A DNA stretch of 64,000 bases, from positions 78,893-142,892 of the forward strand of contig JAQZBQ010000005.1 in NCBI GenBank assembly GCA_029237825.1. The letters are read 5' to 3'. This document shows, piece after piece, positions 18,062 to 26,143 of this stretch. Source of the stretch: Bacteroidota bacterium. GTDB lineage: Bacteria > Bacteroidota > Bacteroidia > B-17B0 > Aurantibacillaceae. The notes beneath the pieces were generated by a model. It saw only the letters and a list, made by a program, of their open reading frames with translations. It did no database searches and was not told where the DNA came from. The position numbers and the translations under genes were made by a program. Numbering within the stretch: the first letter of the stretch is position 1; the number at the start of each line of letters is the position of its first letter.

Positions 18062-21000
18062 TCACTTACCGAGTAACGTAAATGCACCCCAAAAGTATGG
18101 ATGAGGATAATTTTTTCTCACTATGTGTTGCGCTTTTTTAAAAGCCAAATTGATGTTTTGTTGCGTAGGATTTAAACCCCATTCTTTATAAAATTCAGTC
18201 ATCAACATCATAGTGGCGTCATCATCTACCTGCCACAAACTCATGATCAGGTTTTTTGCACCGGCGATATAAAATGACCTTTGCAAACCGTAAACTCCCT
18301 GGTTATTCACATCAACACCAAGCCCCGTTTCGCAGGCTGATAATACCACCAGGTCGGTATTTGCAAGGCTCAGTAACGACGCCTCATAAGCTGTAAAAAT
18401 ACCGTCCTGGTCAACGATTGAATTACTGGTATCCCTGGCAACGGCTGAAGCACCCGCAAGCATTATCCCCGAACGTAATAAGGGGTTCATCTTTAACTTG
18501 GTAGATTCAAAACCCAGGATGCTTTTCTCTTCTTTATCCACATCACTTAGAAAAAAACCGTGGGTTGCAATATGCAGCACTTTTGGCGACATGGTTTTCT
18601 TTAATTGTGCTTCGGAAGCTTTTTCTTTCTCATAAACTGCTACATTCCATTTTATGGCTTTAAGACTAGCAGAGATGTTATCCACTTCGGTTTTCGTGCC
18701 CGGTAAAGGAATTAAGTTGGTAGCGCCGTACCGACTGGCAACATTCTGGTTTTCTCCAATGAATGTACTCGTGTTTTTCGAAAAATCGAATTGATAATCC
18801 GGGAAACCATACAGCTCCGCTTCATTCAAGGGGTTGCCGGGTGTTTCTTTCAGTAAATAACTCAGGTTGGGCAATAACCGAACGTCGAACTGATCAATAA
18901 GGTATTTACGTGTTAACGGATCTTTGAGGGTGTATACGTTTAATTGATTATAAATACCATCGGCGGAAAGATAGATAGTGGTAATTCCTGTCAGGCTGGA
19001 TGTCAAAGGCTTCCAGAACCGACTGTAAGAATGAGTGTCCTCTACCCTATCATACATCTTATTGATATAATCTCTGATGTAATCTGTTTCAAAAGAAGGC
19101 GATTGACTGATGCGAATCAATTGCGGATAAAGTTTATCTTTTCTCAGCACTAAAGCCATATATTCACCAACTGAATTGGTATCATTTAAAATATGGTTGG
19201 TTCGGACAATAAAAACGGCTGCCTCATTAAGCTTTAACCGCTGCTGAATATCTTTATAGGAAATGGATTTACTTTTTTCAAACGATGTGTATTTTGATTT
19301 CAGGTATTGCTCAAGTTGATTGGCTTCTTCTTCGAGCTGTGCCATATCCCAGTAACTACCCTGAAAATCGAGGTCGCGAAACTTGCCGGCCAGCTGCTGT
19401 TTGATATGGATCCATTGGTTATATTTTCCTATCAAGGCAGTATCGTTGCTACTTAAAATATGTTTTCGTGTATTAACGCTATTGTTAAGCAACAATGATT
19501 TTAGGAACAACTGGTAATTGAAACAGGTAGCAATGAGTTCGTTATGATTCTCCTTGGGGAATAGCCTTGTATACTCCTTTACAAAATTATTGAAGGTTTC
19601 AAACCGATTACCTATCCTGTTGTAATAAGACAGTTGCTCGACCTCGCTCATACTTTCAAAATACTCGTCAAACTGATCGCGATAGCCGTTCAAGGTTTCA
19701 CAAAAAATGAATGCGGCTTTTTTATAATCCTTTTTTTTGAACTGAAAATAAGCGAGATTAAACCGACCATCAAGATAAGCCAGGTGTTTTTCACCAAACT
19801 GCTTACTGATGACGGCATTAGAAATTTCAATGTTTTTAATCGCTTCGTCGTATTTTCCAAGTGCGTCGTAAAGGGTGACGGTTCCTCCCAGGAAATAAGC
19901 ATAACGCTCATGATCCGCTCCCAATGTATTTTTAATGATCCGTAAGGCATGTTGTTTCAGTTCTTCCGATTCAGCATAACGTTTTAAATGCACATACAGC
20001 ATAGAAAGACTGTTCAGTCCATTCGCGTAAAACGGATGCTCTTCGCCAAGGACTTCGCGATAAATGCTGTTGGCTTCCAGAAGTAAGGGCTCTGCAGCTT
20101 TGTAGTTCCCTTCGTCTATATGAACCAGCGCCATGTTATTTAGCGCGTTAGCATAATTCTGATGTTTGGTTCCCAATGAATTTTTACGAATTTCAATTAC
20201 TTCCAGCAGCAAATCGAAAGCCTGTTTATAGCGGCCAAGATTTCGGTACAGTTCAGCAAGGTTATTCAGGGAATTAGTGTAATCGGGTGAATAGCCAAGC
20301 TTAAGCTTTTTATAAATAGCGATGGATGCCTGGTAAGCTTTTTCGGCATCAGGATAATTACCGGTTGCCTTGTGGTTTAAACCAAGGTTGTTTTGAATGG
20401 TGGCAAGAATTAACTCATCCCTCACACTGCTATTGGTATAAACGGACATTGCGTTATGAAGCAGGTTGGTTGCTTCATTATAATTCCCGGTAAGACGGTA
20501 CACTTCGGAAGTATTGTTCAATGTAGTAATGTAACCAGAAGTATCCAAAGGAATACGCGATGCGTGGGTTTCCAGCAAAAGTTTAAACGTTTGTAATGCT
20601 TTGGCATAATCACCAGTACCCTGGCTGATGCGTGCATCGTTGTTCAAGCAAATGAGGTATTCACGGTCTTTTTCGCCATTAAGTGTTTTAAAATAATATA
20701 AGAGCGCATCGTTCATGGATTTGGCGTAGGCATAATTGCCCATCTCCACGTACATTTCAGCCAGAACTTTAAAACGCATGGTGTATTCCCTGCTGTTTTG
20801 GCCATACACTGCGGCCAGGATAGGAAGCGATTTTAAAAAGAGCGATTCGGCATCGGTGTAATAACCCACATGGTTGTATACACAGGCCAGGTCGTAAATG
20901 TAAAACGCACGGTACAATGTATCATTCAACGTTTCGGTAATAGCAATGGCTTTGTTAAAATAATCAACTGCTTCATTGTACCTTTGCTCTTTAAAAGCAT

Positions 21001-21217
21001 TTCCACCGAGGAAATCTAAAAGAATAGAACGCTCGATCAGGTTTTGATCAAGGTCTTTTTCATATTTGGTTAAGAAGTCATTCAATTCAGAATTTGAAAA
21101 CGATTCGCCCTTATCAATCCGTTTTTGAATGGGTTCCCAAGTTTTTTTAAAGCTTTGAGGAAAGCCGTGTATCCCCCATAGGAAAATGACAGCCAGTAAA
21201 ATTTGTTTCATGAACAC
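18062..21217 (-). CDS. TPR-CHAT caspase-like protein with signal peptide
   Basis: A 1051-residue protein. A signal peptide occupies about 1-21 (a second Met at residue 3 is an equally good start). About ten to twelve tetratricopeptide repeats fill 50-510, many of the kinesin-light-chain type (YANALNNMALVHIDEGNYKAAEPLL). A helical linker spans about 510-790, and a C-terminal CHAT domain follows. Both members of the caspase-like dyad are present: His886 in HIATHGFF and Cys962 in VLSACETGLG. CHAT proteins are clan CD peptidases; relatives include TPR-CHAT of type III-E CRISPR systems. Here there is no CRISPR gene nearby and the signal peptide points to the periplasm. The substrate is unknown. 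Confidence 0.92.
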   Translation of the reverse strand: MFMKQILLAVIFLWGIHGFPQSFKKTWEPIQKRIDKGESFSNSELNDFLTKYEKDLDQNLIERSILLDFLGGNAFKEQRYNEAVDYFNKAIAITETLNDTLYRAFYIYDLACVYNHVGYYTDAESLFLKSLPILAAVYGQNSREYTMRFKVLAEMYVEMGNYAYAKSMNDALLYYFKTLNGEKDREYLICLNNDARISQGTGDYAKALQTFKLLLETHASRIPLDTSGYITTLNNTSEVYRLTGNYNEATNLLHNAMSVYTNSSVRDELILATIQNNLGLNHKATGNYPDAEKAYQASIAIYKKLKLGYSPDYTNSLNNLAELYRNLGRYKQAFDLLLEVIEIRKNSLGTKHQNYANALNNMALVHIDEGNYKAAEPLLLEANSIYREVLGEEHPFYANGLNSLSMLYVHLKRYAESEELKQHALRIIKNTLGADHERYAYFLGGTVTLYDALGKYDEAIKNIEISNAVISKQFGEKHLAYLDGRFNLAYFQFKKKDYKKAAFIFCETLNGYRDQFDEYFESMSEVEQLSYYNRIGNRFETFNNFVKEYTRLFPKENHNELIATCFNYQLFLKSLLLNNSVNTRKHILSSNDTALIGKYNQWIHIKQQLAGKFRDLDFQGSYWDMAQLEEEANQLEQYLKSKYTSFEKSKSISYKDIQQRLKLNEAAVFIVRTNHILNDTNSVGEYMALVLRKDKLYPQLIRISQSPSFETDYIRDYINKMYDRVEDTHSYSRFWKPLTSSLTGITTIYLSADGIYNQLNVYTLKDPLTRKYLIDQFDVRLLPNLSYLLKETPGNPLNEAELYGFPDYQFDFSKNTSTFIGENQNVASRYGATNLIPLPGTKTEVDNISASLKAIKWNVAVYEKEKASEAQLKKTMSPKVLHIATHGFFLSDVDKEEKSILGFESTKLKMNPLLRSGIMLAGASAVARDTSNSIVDQDGIFTAYEASLLSLANTDLVVLSACETGLGVDVNNQGVYGLQRSFYIAGAKNLIMSLWQVDDDATMMLMTEFYKEWGLNPTQQNINLAFKKAQHIVRKNYPHPYFWGAFTLLGK

Positions 21218-21268
21218 GCATGTTATACTGATCTAAAGTTAGGATAAATACTGGAATGATGTGATCCG

Positions 21269-21293
21269 AAAAAGCGGATCCAATCCGGCTTTA
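21269..21293 (-). terminator. Probable terminator between the 106-residue gene and the CHAT gene
   Basis: On the minus strand, AAAGCCGGAT pairs with ATCCGCTTT across a three-base loop (one bulge) and runs into a T-rich end. It would end transcription of the 21347-21667 gene before the CHAT gene. Confidence 0.5.
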
Positions 21294-21346
21294 TAACCTG
21301 CGAGGAATTCAGGGAACATTGAATCCCCCGCATCAGTGCCCAACAT

Positions 21347-21667
21347 TTAAGCGATATTGGGATTAATGCCGGTCTTTTTTTGTGACCTTAAGAAAATATT
21401 TTGAGGCAAGCCTTCCCTTGATTTCTGGCAGTAAAGGTTTACAGCATCTAATAACAAGGCTTTATGCTCTGTACCCAGGTCGGCAGGCAAATTATTATTA
21501 ACTACGCCTTCCTGCAGGGTGGCGAAGATGTAATAATTTTCTTCGTTATAACGAAATACAAATCCGTAATTACCATCTTCCTTTTTGCCGGTTAAAACTA
21601 TGGGAGGCTCGCACGGCAACATGATGGTATTTTTATCAAAGGTTGGTATTGGTCTTAATGGCTTCAT
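21347..21667 (-). CDS. Small uncharacterised protein (106 residues)
   Basis: No signal peptide, no membrane segment and no recognised domain. A Pro-rich start (MKPLRPIPTFDKNTIMLPCEPP) leads into a beta-strand-like core (NYGFVFRYNEENYYIFATLQEG) and a short helix (EHKALLLDAVNLYCQK). The reading frame is closed off by a hairpin terminator before the CHAT gene, so it is probably transcribed separately. I do not recognise the family. Confidence 0.55.
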   Translation of the reverse strand: MKPLRPIPTFDKNTIMLPCEPPIVLTGKKEDGNYGFVFRYNEENYYIFATLQEGVVNNNLPADLGTEHKALLLDAVNLYCQKSREGLPQNIFLRSQKKTGINPNIA

Positions 21668-21908
21668 AGATTCTCTAAGTTAAGAATTACCCGGTAAAGC
21701 CGTTTACAACTTATCAATAAAATGTCTTATACGCATCGGCAATTACTTATTATGAAATAAGCGAATAGGAAAGCGGAACAGTATTACTTACAAGGGGTTT
21801 CAGCAAAACTTATCTATCGAAAAGTATTTAAGGTGTTGCATTATTCACAGCTAGGGTTTTATTATATGGAGGTATAAATTACCTATTTTAAGTAAAACTG
21901 TTAAAAGA

Positions 21909-22289
21909 TCATGAAGACGGAAAATACACGATTCGCGTCACGCTGATAACACCTTCCACAACACCGTCATCTTTAAGGGGGAAATATGAGGATTCAAAAA
22001 TTGCCCCATCGCGGGTAATGCTTCCACGCGAACGTGCCTGTTTTACTTCGTTACCATCCAGGGCTTCAAGTAAATGACCGTAAGATTTCGATGAAGCTAG
22101 GCTTGGGAAAACGTCGAGGAAACGTTTGCCAAGCAATTCTTCCTGTGTTTTAGTCAGCAGATTCAACGCATTTTCGTTGGCCAGCAAAAAATTTAATTGG
22201 TGATCTAAAAGGGCAATTACGTGTTCTTTGTTCTTATCCGCAACTTTAAAAATAAGGTCCGAATATTTTTTTAAAATGTCTGTTTCCAT
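21909..22289 (-). CDS. Stand-alone PAS domain protein
   Basis: A 126-residue protein composed almost entirely of one PAS fold: ALLDHQLNFLLANENALNLL (about 25-44), a TQEELLGKRFLDVFP helix, and the terminal strands IFESSYFPLKDDGVVEGVISVTRIV. It has no output domain, so it would act by binding a ligand or pairing with another protein. The PAS modules of the large kinase at 57.9-63.4 kb are of the same general type but there is no linkage. Flanked by gaps of 241 and 379 bases, it appears monocistronic. Confidence 0.8.
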   Translation of the reverse strand: METDILKKYSDLIFKVADKNKEHVIALLDHQLNFLLANENALNLLTKTQEELLGKRFLDVFPSLASSKSYGHLLEALDGNEVKQARSRGSITRDGAIFESSYFPLKDDGVVEGVISVTRIVYFPSS

Positions 22290-22668
22290 TAGAGAACACG
22301 ATTACAGGTTTTGGTTAAAAGACGAATTAAAATAATACAAAGCCAAGGTAAAACAATTTCCCCTGTTTCCAAAAGAATAACTGTGGATAAAATATGATTG
22401 ACCAAAACGCTATAAGGCATGACTTGTTCTAGTATTAACCATGATTAAGAATAACTTAGGCCTTAAAAACTAAATACGTCTTAGATTCGACCTTCATTTC
22501 ACACGCCGATTTTAGATTCATTTGTTTTCTTTCTTAAATGTGTAATAGTTCGCAATCCAGTTAGAAATATGTAACACTTGCTTTTTTGCAGCTACAAATA
22601 ATCCTTTCCCACCGAATTATACCAGAGCAGGATTATACATGACTTTATTTTTGTTTTAAAAACAAAAC
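22290..22668. other. Intergenic region, 379 bases
   Basis: The region separates divergent genes. No ORF, RNA gene or strong hairpin was found. A TAnnTTTG box near its right end is listed separately. The rest is AT-rich and without visible structure. Confidence 0.5.
22646..22653 (+). promoter_or_regulatory. -7 box candidate before the T9SS protein gene
   Basis: The sequence TATTTTTG matches TAnnTTTG and ends 15 bases before the ATG at 22669, implying a very short leader. No -33 element was seen. Confidence 0.3.
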
Positions 22669-23970
22669 ATGAAACGCTTTGTACCGTTTTTCCTTATTTT
22701 ATTATCTTTTGAAATGCAGTCGCAATGGAACTGGGCAAAAAATATTTCCATCCAACATTGGGAATATGGTAAATTTCTCAGCCGAAGTTCAAAATCCATG
22801 TACATAGCCGGTGAAACCGGATATTATGGCATCAATCCATCCGATGTATTTATAGCAAAATATGATCCCAAAGGGAACCTCGAATCCGTGATCCAGGATA
22901 CGGCATCAAAAATCATCGATTTTGCAAGTGATGATGAAGCAAATTGTTACGCGATTCTTGTTAAAGGAAATACAACAGAACTCAAAAAATTTGATACCAC
23001 CTGGCATTTTGCCTGGAGAAAAATAATACCACTAACCTCCATCGCAGTTCATAAAAATCATGTTTATACAGCCGGAAAAACAGATACAATTATAAAATAT
23101 GATAGCAAGGGTAACTATGTTTCAAGTTGTATTGCGCCCAACATTTCTATTCATAAAATAAGAACGGATTACTCAGGGAATTTGTATTTAATTGGAGAAA
23201 CCGGCAACGTGGCTGTTATCGCGAAATTCGATAGCACAGGGAATTTAGCTTGGAACTATTCCTGTTCAAACATAGGTAATAATTATTATTCTTCAGCAAA
23301 TGATCTCGACTTCGATATAAATCACAATGTATATATCACAGGAAATTATATGTCCCGATTGATCACGCAATGCGATACTCTAGAAACAAAAAATGACTCC
23401 CATGGCTTATTCACACTTAAATTAAATTCAATGGGGCAATGCCAGTGGATAAGGAACCGGGGATCCAGAAACCTATCTGTTACTAATGAAGGAGTGTATG
23501 TTTGTGCTTCCGACACAATATATAAATATAGCTTAAACGGGAATTTTGCTTTTGCAATGCAATATCCTTTAAGTCCTTATGCAACCAGTAAAAAAACAAG
23601 CGACGCCATTTATTTTACAGGAATATTTTCAGGAAATATCAACCTTGGCAATCAGTCGCTCTCAAGTTCAATTGCAACAGATGCATACCTAGGAAAATAT
23701 TCCCCAATTGAATCCAATAGTGTGAACAGGTCTTTAAATACTCGCTTTTCGGCTTTTCCCAATCCATCGAATGGAATTTTCCAAATGCTATTTAATAACG
23801 AACCTGTTGAACAGGATATTTGTATCTACGATATACTCGGTAATTGCATCCTCACTAAATCACTGGCAAAAGGAGGGAAACTAGATTTAAGCAGTCAGCC
23901 TAAAGGAGTGTATTTCGCCGAGATTACGGAAAAAGAAAAGAAACATGTCGCTAAGTTGGTTGTTCAATAA
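22669..23970 (+). CDS. Beta-propeller-like secreted protein with T9SS type A sorting domain
   Basis: A 433-residue protein: signal peptide about 1-18 (LLSFEMQSQ), then repeated short strands of the form VFIAKYDPKGNLE, IAKFDSTGNLAW, TLKLNSMGQCQW and IYKYSLNGNFAF. This is the rhythm of SBBP/beta-propeller repeat proteins, about five or six blades. The C-terminal about 75 residues form a type A sorting domain (FSAFPNPSNGIFQM, then CIYDILGNCIL, a PKGVYFAEI motif and a terminal KLVVQ). It would be exported by T9SS to the cell surface. No catalytic motif is seen. It ends two bases before the stop of the convergent DNA alkylation repair gene. Confidence 0.9.
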   Translation: MKRFVPFFLILLSFEMQSQWNWAKNISIQHWEYGKFLSRSSKSMYIAGETGYYGINPSDVFIAKYDPKGNLESVIQDTASKIIDFASDDEANCYAILVKGNTTELKKFDTTWHFAWRKIIPLTSIAVHKNHVYTAGKTDTIIKYDSKGNYVSSCIAPNISIHKIRTDYSGNLYLIGETGNVAVIAKFDSTGNLAWNYSCSNIGNNYYSSANDLDFDINHNVYITGNYMSRLITQCDTLETKNDSHGLFTLKLNSMGQCQWIRNRGSRNLSVTNEGVYVCASDTIYKYSLNGNFAFAMQYPLSPYATSKKTSDAIYFTGIFSGNINLGNQSLSSSIATDAYLGKYSPIESNSVNRSLNTRFSAFPNPSNGIFQMLFNNEPVEQDICIYDILGNCILTKSLAKGGKLDLSSQPKGVYFAEITEKEKKHVAKLVVQ

Positions 23971-23972
23971 AA

Positions 23973-24716
23973 TTACAACGAAACGTAAAATGACATTTTA
24001 TCTTTAAAACTCAGCAGCGTGCCATTTTTTTCTTTCCCAAGGTTTCCCTTGTATTTCGCTTTTTGAATATAGTCTAGAGCATTGGGAACTTTGCAAGCTG
24101 TTTCACCTACATCTACTTCAACTGAACCAATTCGCCTGGCAGTTTCAATTGCTGTTTCTGAAAGCGGTAAAACATGCGAACCAACAGAAATAACAAAAAT
24201 ATTCATGTTGGAATGTACTTGGTTATAAGCGAGATGAATTTCCTTTTCAACTCTTGCCAGTAATTTCTTCAACAGACCAAGATCAAGTTCGCTATCCGGT
24301 GTAATTGCCACAACACTTGACAAAGTTGCCCAACCGGCTGCGGCGACATTTGTCTTTTTTGAATCAATCCATTGGATACCTAATTCAAAACCGTACTTGC
24401 TCTCAGCAGTAATCCAAGGGACCGTGTAATTATAAATGTTTGGTGACTTTGCCTGAACTACCCAATCCGTAAGGTCCATTTTAGTCATCTTTTGTTCATC
24501 AGCAATTAAACCTGCAAGGTACATGGCATCAGAATTACCGGTAGCATATAAATCCTTAGAAAGCTGATAGTTTTTCTTTACGCGCTTTTGGATTATTTTC
24601 ATATCACCAACCTTCACACCAAAAAAAGGCTCCAAAACCCCATGCTTCATAAGCATTTTTTTTGCGCTGGGATTTTCTTTCGCCTTTAATTCTTGCATTA
24701 TAGATTCGACTGTCAT
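23973..24716 (-). CDS. DNA alkylation repair protein, AlkD-like HEAT-repeat fold
   Basis: A 247-residue all-helical protein of the DNA alkylation repair (AlkC/AlkD) family, which excises or processes N3/N7-alkylated purines using HEAT-like repeats. The opening (ELKAKENPSAKKMLMKHG) and the WVVQAKSPNIYNYTVPWIT segment fit the family, and VGDMKIIQKRVKKNYQ is typical. Whether it has glycosylase activity cannot be judged. It lies 15 bases downstream of an AHSA1/SRPBCC gene on the same strand, so the two are probably one operon. Confidence 0.88.
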   Translation of the reverse strand: MTVESIMQELKAKENPSAKKMLMKHGVLEPFFGVKVGDMKIIQKRVKKNYQLSKDLYATGNSDAMYLAGLIADEQKMTKMDLTDWVVQAKSPNIYNYTVPWITAESKYGFELGIQWIDSKKTNVAAAGWATLSSVVAITPDSELDLGLLKKLLARVEKEIHLAYNQVHSNMNIFVISVGSHVLPLSETAIETARRIGSVEVDVGETACKVPNALDYIQKAKYKGNLGKEKNGTLLSFKDKMSFYVSL

Positions 24717-24731
24717 AACAGGGAATTTTAC

Positions 24732-25166
24732 TTAAATTTCATTAAATGATTCAGCGTATGTTTTAAAATTATTAAGGATTGCCTGCCAACCATCGCGTTG
24801 CATTTCAATTGGGTTTTCACCTTCCGGATCAAATGATTCTGTTATTTTGGTTTTGGTACCTTCGTTTGAGAAAATAACCGTTACTTTTCTGCCATCGTCC
24901 ATAACATAGGCAATTTGTTCCTGATTTTTAATCGTTTGATACGTTCCTTCAAAATCGAACCCAAAACTTTTATCTTTTGCTTCCATTCGGTAAAGAAATC
25001 GTCCGCCTTCCTTTAAATCATTTGTGGCATGCGGAGTATGCCATTCATCCGAAGCATTATTCCAGTTCATGATATGCTTTGGAAGCGTCCATAATTGCCA
25101 GGCTTTCTCAATAGGAACGTTTACTAGAGTTTCAATAGTAACCGTGGGTTGGTTGTGTGTTTGCAT
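24732..25166 (-). CDS. SRPBCC (AHSA1-like) domain protein
   Basis: A 144-residue protein of the SRPBCC / activator of Hsp90 homologue 1-like group: VTIETLVNVPIEKAWQLWT near the start, a GGRFLYRMEAKD core and the final DGWQAILNNFKTYAE helix. These bind small hydrophobic ligands; the role here is unknown. The open frame extends 25 codons further upstream (to 25241), but I place the start at the Met at 25166: the family motif begins shortly after it, and a -7 promoter box at 25197-25204 lies inside the extension. First gene of a likely two-gene operon with the AlkD-like gene. Confidence 0.88.
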   Translation of the reverse strand: MQTHNQPTVTIETLVNVPIEKAWQLWTLPKHIMNWNNASDEWHTPHATNDLKEGGRFLYRMEAKDKSFGFDFEGTYQTIKNQEQIAYVMDDGRKVTVIFSNEGTKTKITESFDPEGENPIEMQRDGWQAILNNFKTYAESFNEI

Positions 25167-25196
25167 CACCGAAGATTTAAATTTTTGTGTAAAAAT

Positions 25197-25204
25197 CAAA
25201 TCTA
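25197..25204 (-). promoter_or_regulatory. -7 box candidate that decides the SRPBCC start
   Basis: The minus strand reads TAGATTTG, matching TAnnTTTG, 31 bases before the ATG at 25166. Because it lies within the longer open frame, it argues against the upstream start at 25241. Confidence 0.4.
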
Positions 25205-25383
25205 AATGTTTTTTAAATATTTTCAAATCGAATCCGGGCATTTACAGAACAGAACACTCACTTAATCTAAATCCATTAATATGTAAAATATATAAAAATC
25301 AAAAATTAGATGTAAGGCAATAATTAAAGAATCCCGCCATATTTGCATGATCCTAAAACACATTAACAACCAATATAATAAGC

Positions 25384-25605
25384 ATGGTTACAACTAAAAG
25401 TAAAGCTGCATCAGGCTTTCAGTTTAAAAAAACACGGGAAATTATCAAACTTAATTCAACCCAAACTGAATTGACGGGCAAATTGAACAAGCATTCATCG
25501 GATTGGTCTGCCTGGTTGGATCAAGCTTCTGAATTTAAATCCATGAATGTTTCAAACACCTCAGTATTGAATATTAATTTCCCGATTAAATGGTGGGAAA
25601 ATTAA
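25384..25605 (+). CDS. Small uncharacterised protein (73 residues)
   Basis: A basic, soluble, 73-residue product with an N-terminal GFQFKKTREIIKLNSTQTEL stretch and a C-terminal LNINFPIKWWEN tail. It has no signal peptide or membrane segment and no known domain. A one-mismatch -7 box (CATATTTG near 25339) and an ATG make it a plausible gene, but it is short and no paralogue is visible. It ends 12 bases before the stop of the convergent membrane protein gene. Confidence 0.45.
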   Translation: MVTTKSKAASGFQFKKTREIIKLNSTQTELTGKLNKHSSDWSAWLDQASEFKSMNVSNTSVLNINFPIKWWEN

Positions 25606-25617
25606 TCTTTTAAACTT

Positions 25618-26040
25618 CTAATTTCCGGGATTCCTTTCAAAGGCTAACCGTCCGGCTAAATAGGCCATCGGGAAATATGCCAAGCCAAGGTCTACGATTG
25701 TAAACCAGATTGGTGAAGGCAACATGAAAATATTAATTAAACCTCCCAAAAAGTACCAACTCCCCACTCCCAGGGCGAATTTCATTCTGTGAGCTGTTAC
25801 CAATTTCGCAGTGATAAAAGCCCCAGTCAACGTTCCTAACGCATGAGCTAAAAAAGGCATCAGAAAATTTTTGGGCTCAAATAAATGAAGGGAAGCCTTT
25901 AATCCTTCGATAGTGGTTACATCCGCACCCGCAGGTGGTGGTATGATGCTAGCACTAACCATAATAATACCCATATTTAAAAATCCTCCGGCAAATACGC
26001 CGACAATAACCGCTAAAATATTCCTAAGAACTGGATTCAT
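25618..26040 (-). CDS. Small four-helix membrane protein
   Basis: A 140-residue integral membrane protein with about four hydrophobic segments (around 5-30, 60-84, 88-108 and 113-136), the last containing WFTIVDLGLAYFPMAYLAG. A periplasmic loop between the first two carries PPPAGADVTTIEGLKAS. Similar short membrane proteins are common in Bacteroidota and have no assigned function. It starts from its own ATG, and the aconitase gene upstream on the same strand is separated by a strong terminator. Confidence 0.7.
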   Translation of the reverse strand: MNPVLRNILAVIVGVFAGGFLNMGIIMVSASIIPPPAGADVTTIEGLKASLHLFEPKNFLMPFLAHALGTLTGAFITAKLVTAHRMKFALGVGSWYFLGGLINIFMLPSPIWFTIVDLGLAYFPMAYLAGRLAFERNPGN

Positions 26041-26084
26041 TGCTGTAATTTTTCACTTAACTAAATTTTAAAACGCCACAATTT

Positions 26085-26121
26085 AAAAAAACAAATCCCT
26101 CCGGGATGAGAGAGGGATTTG
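26085..26121 (-). terminator. Rho-independent terminator after the aconitase gene
   Basis: On the minus strand, CAAATCCCTC (26112-26121) pairs with GAGGGATTTG (26092-26101) around a ten-base loop and is followed by a run of seven T. Confidence 0.85.
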
Positions 26122-26143
26122 CTTATTCTTTACACCATTAATC

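Noticed and set aside
18062..22289. A possible CHAT-based defence island
   Set aside because: No nuclease, CRISPR, gasdermin or other defence effector is nearby; the neighbours are a small unknown protein and a single PAS domain, and the CHAT protein appears exported.
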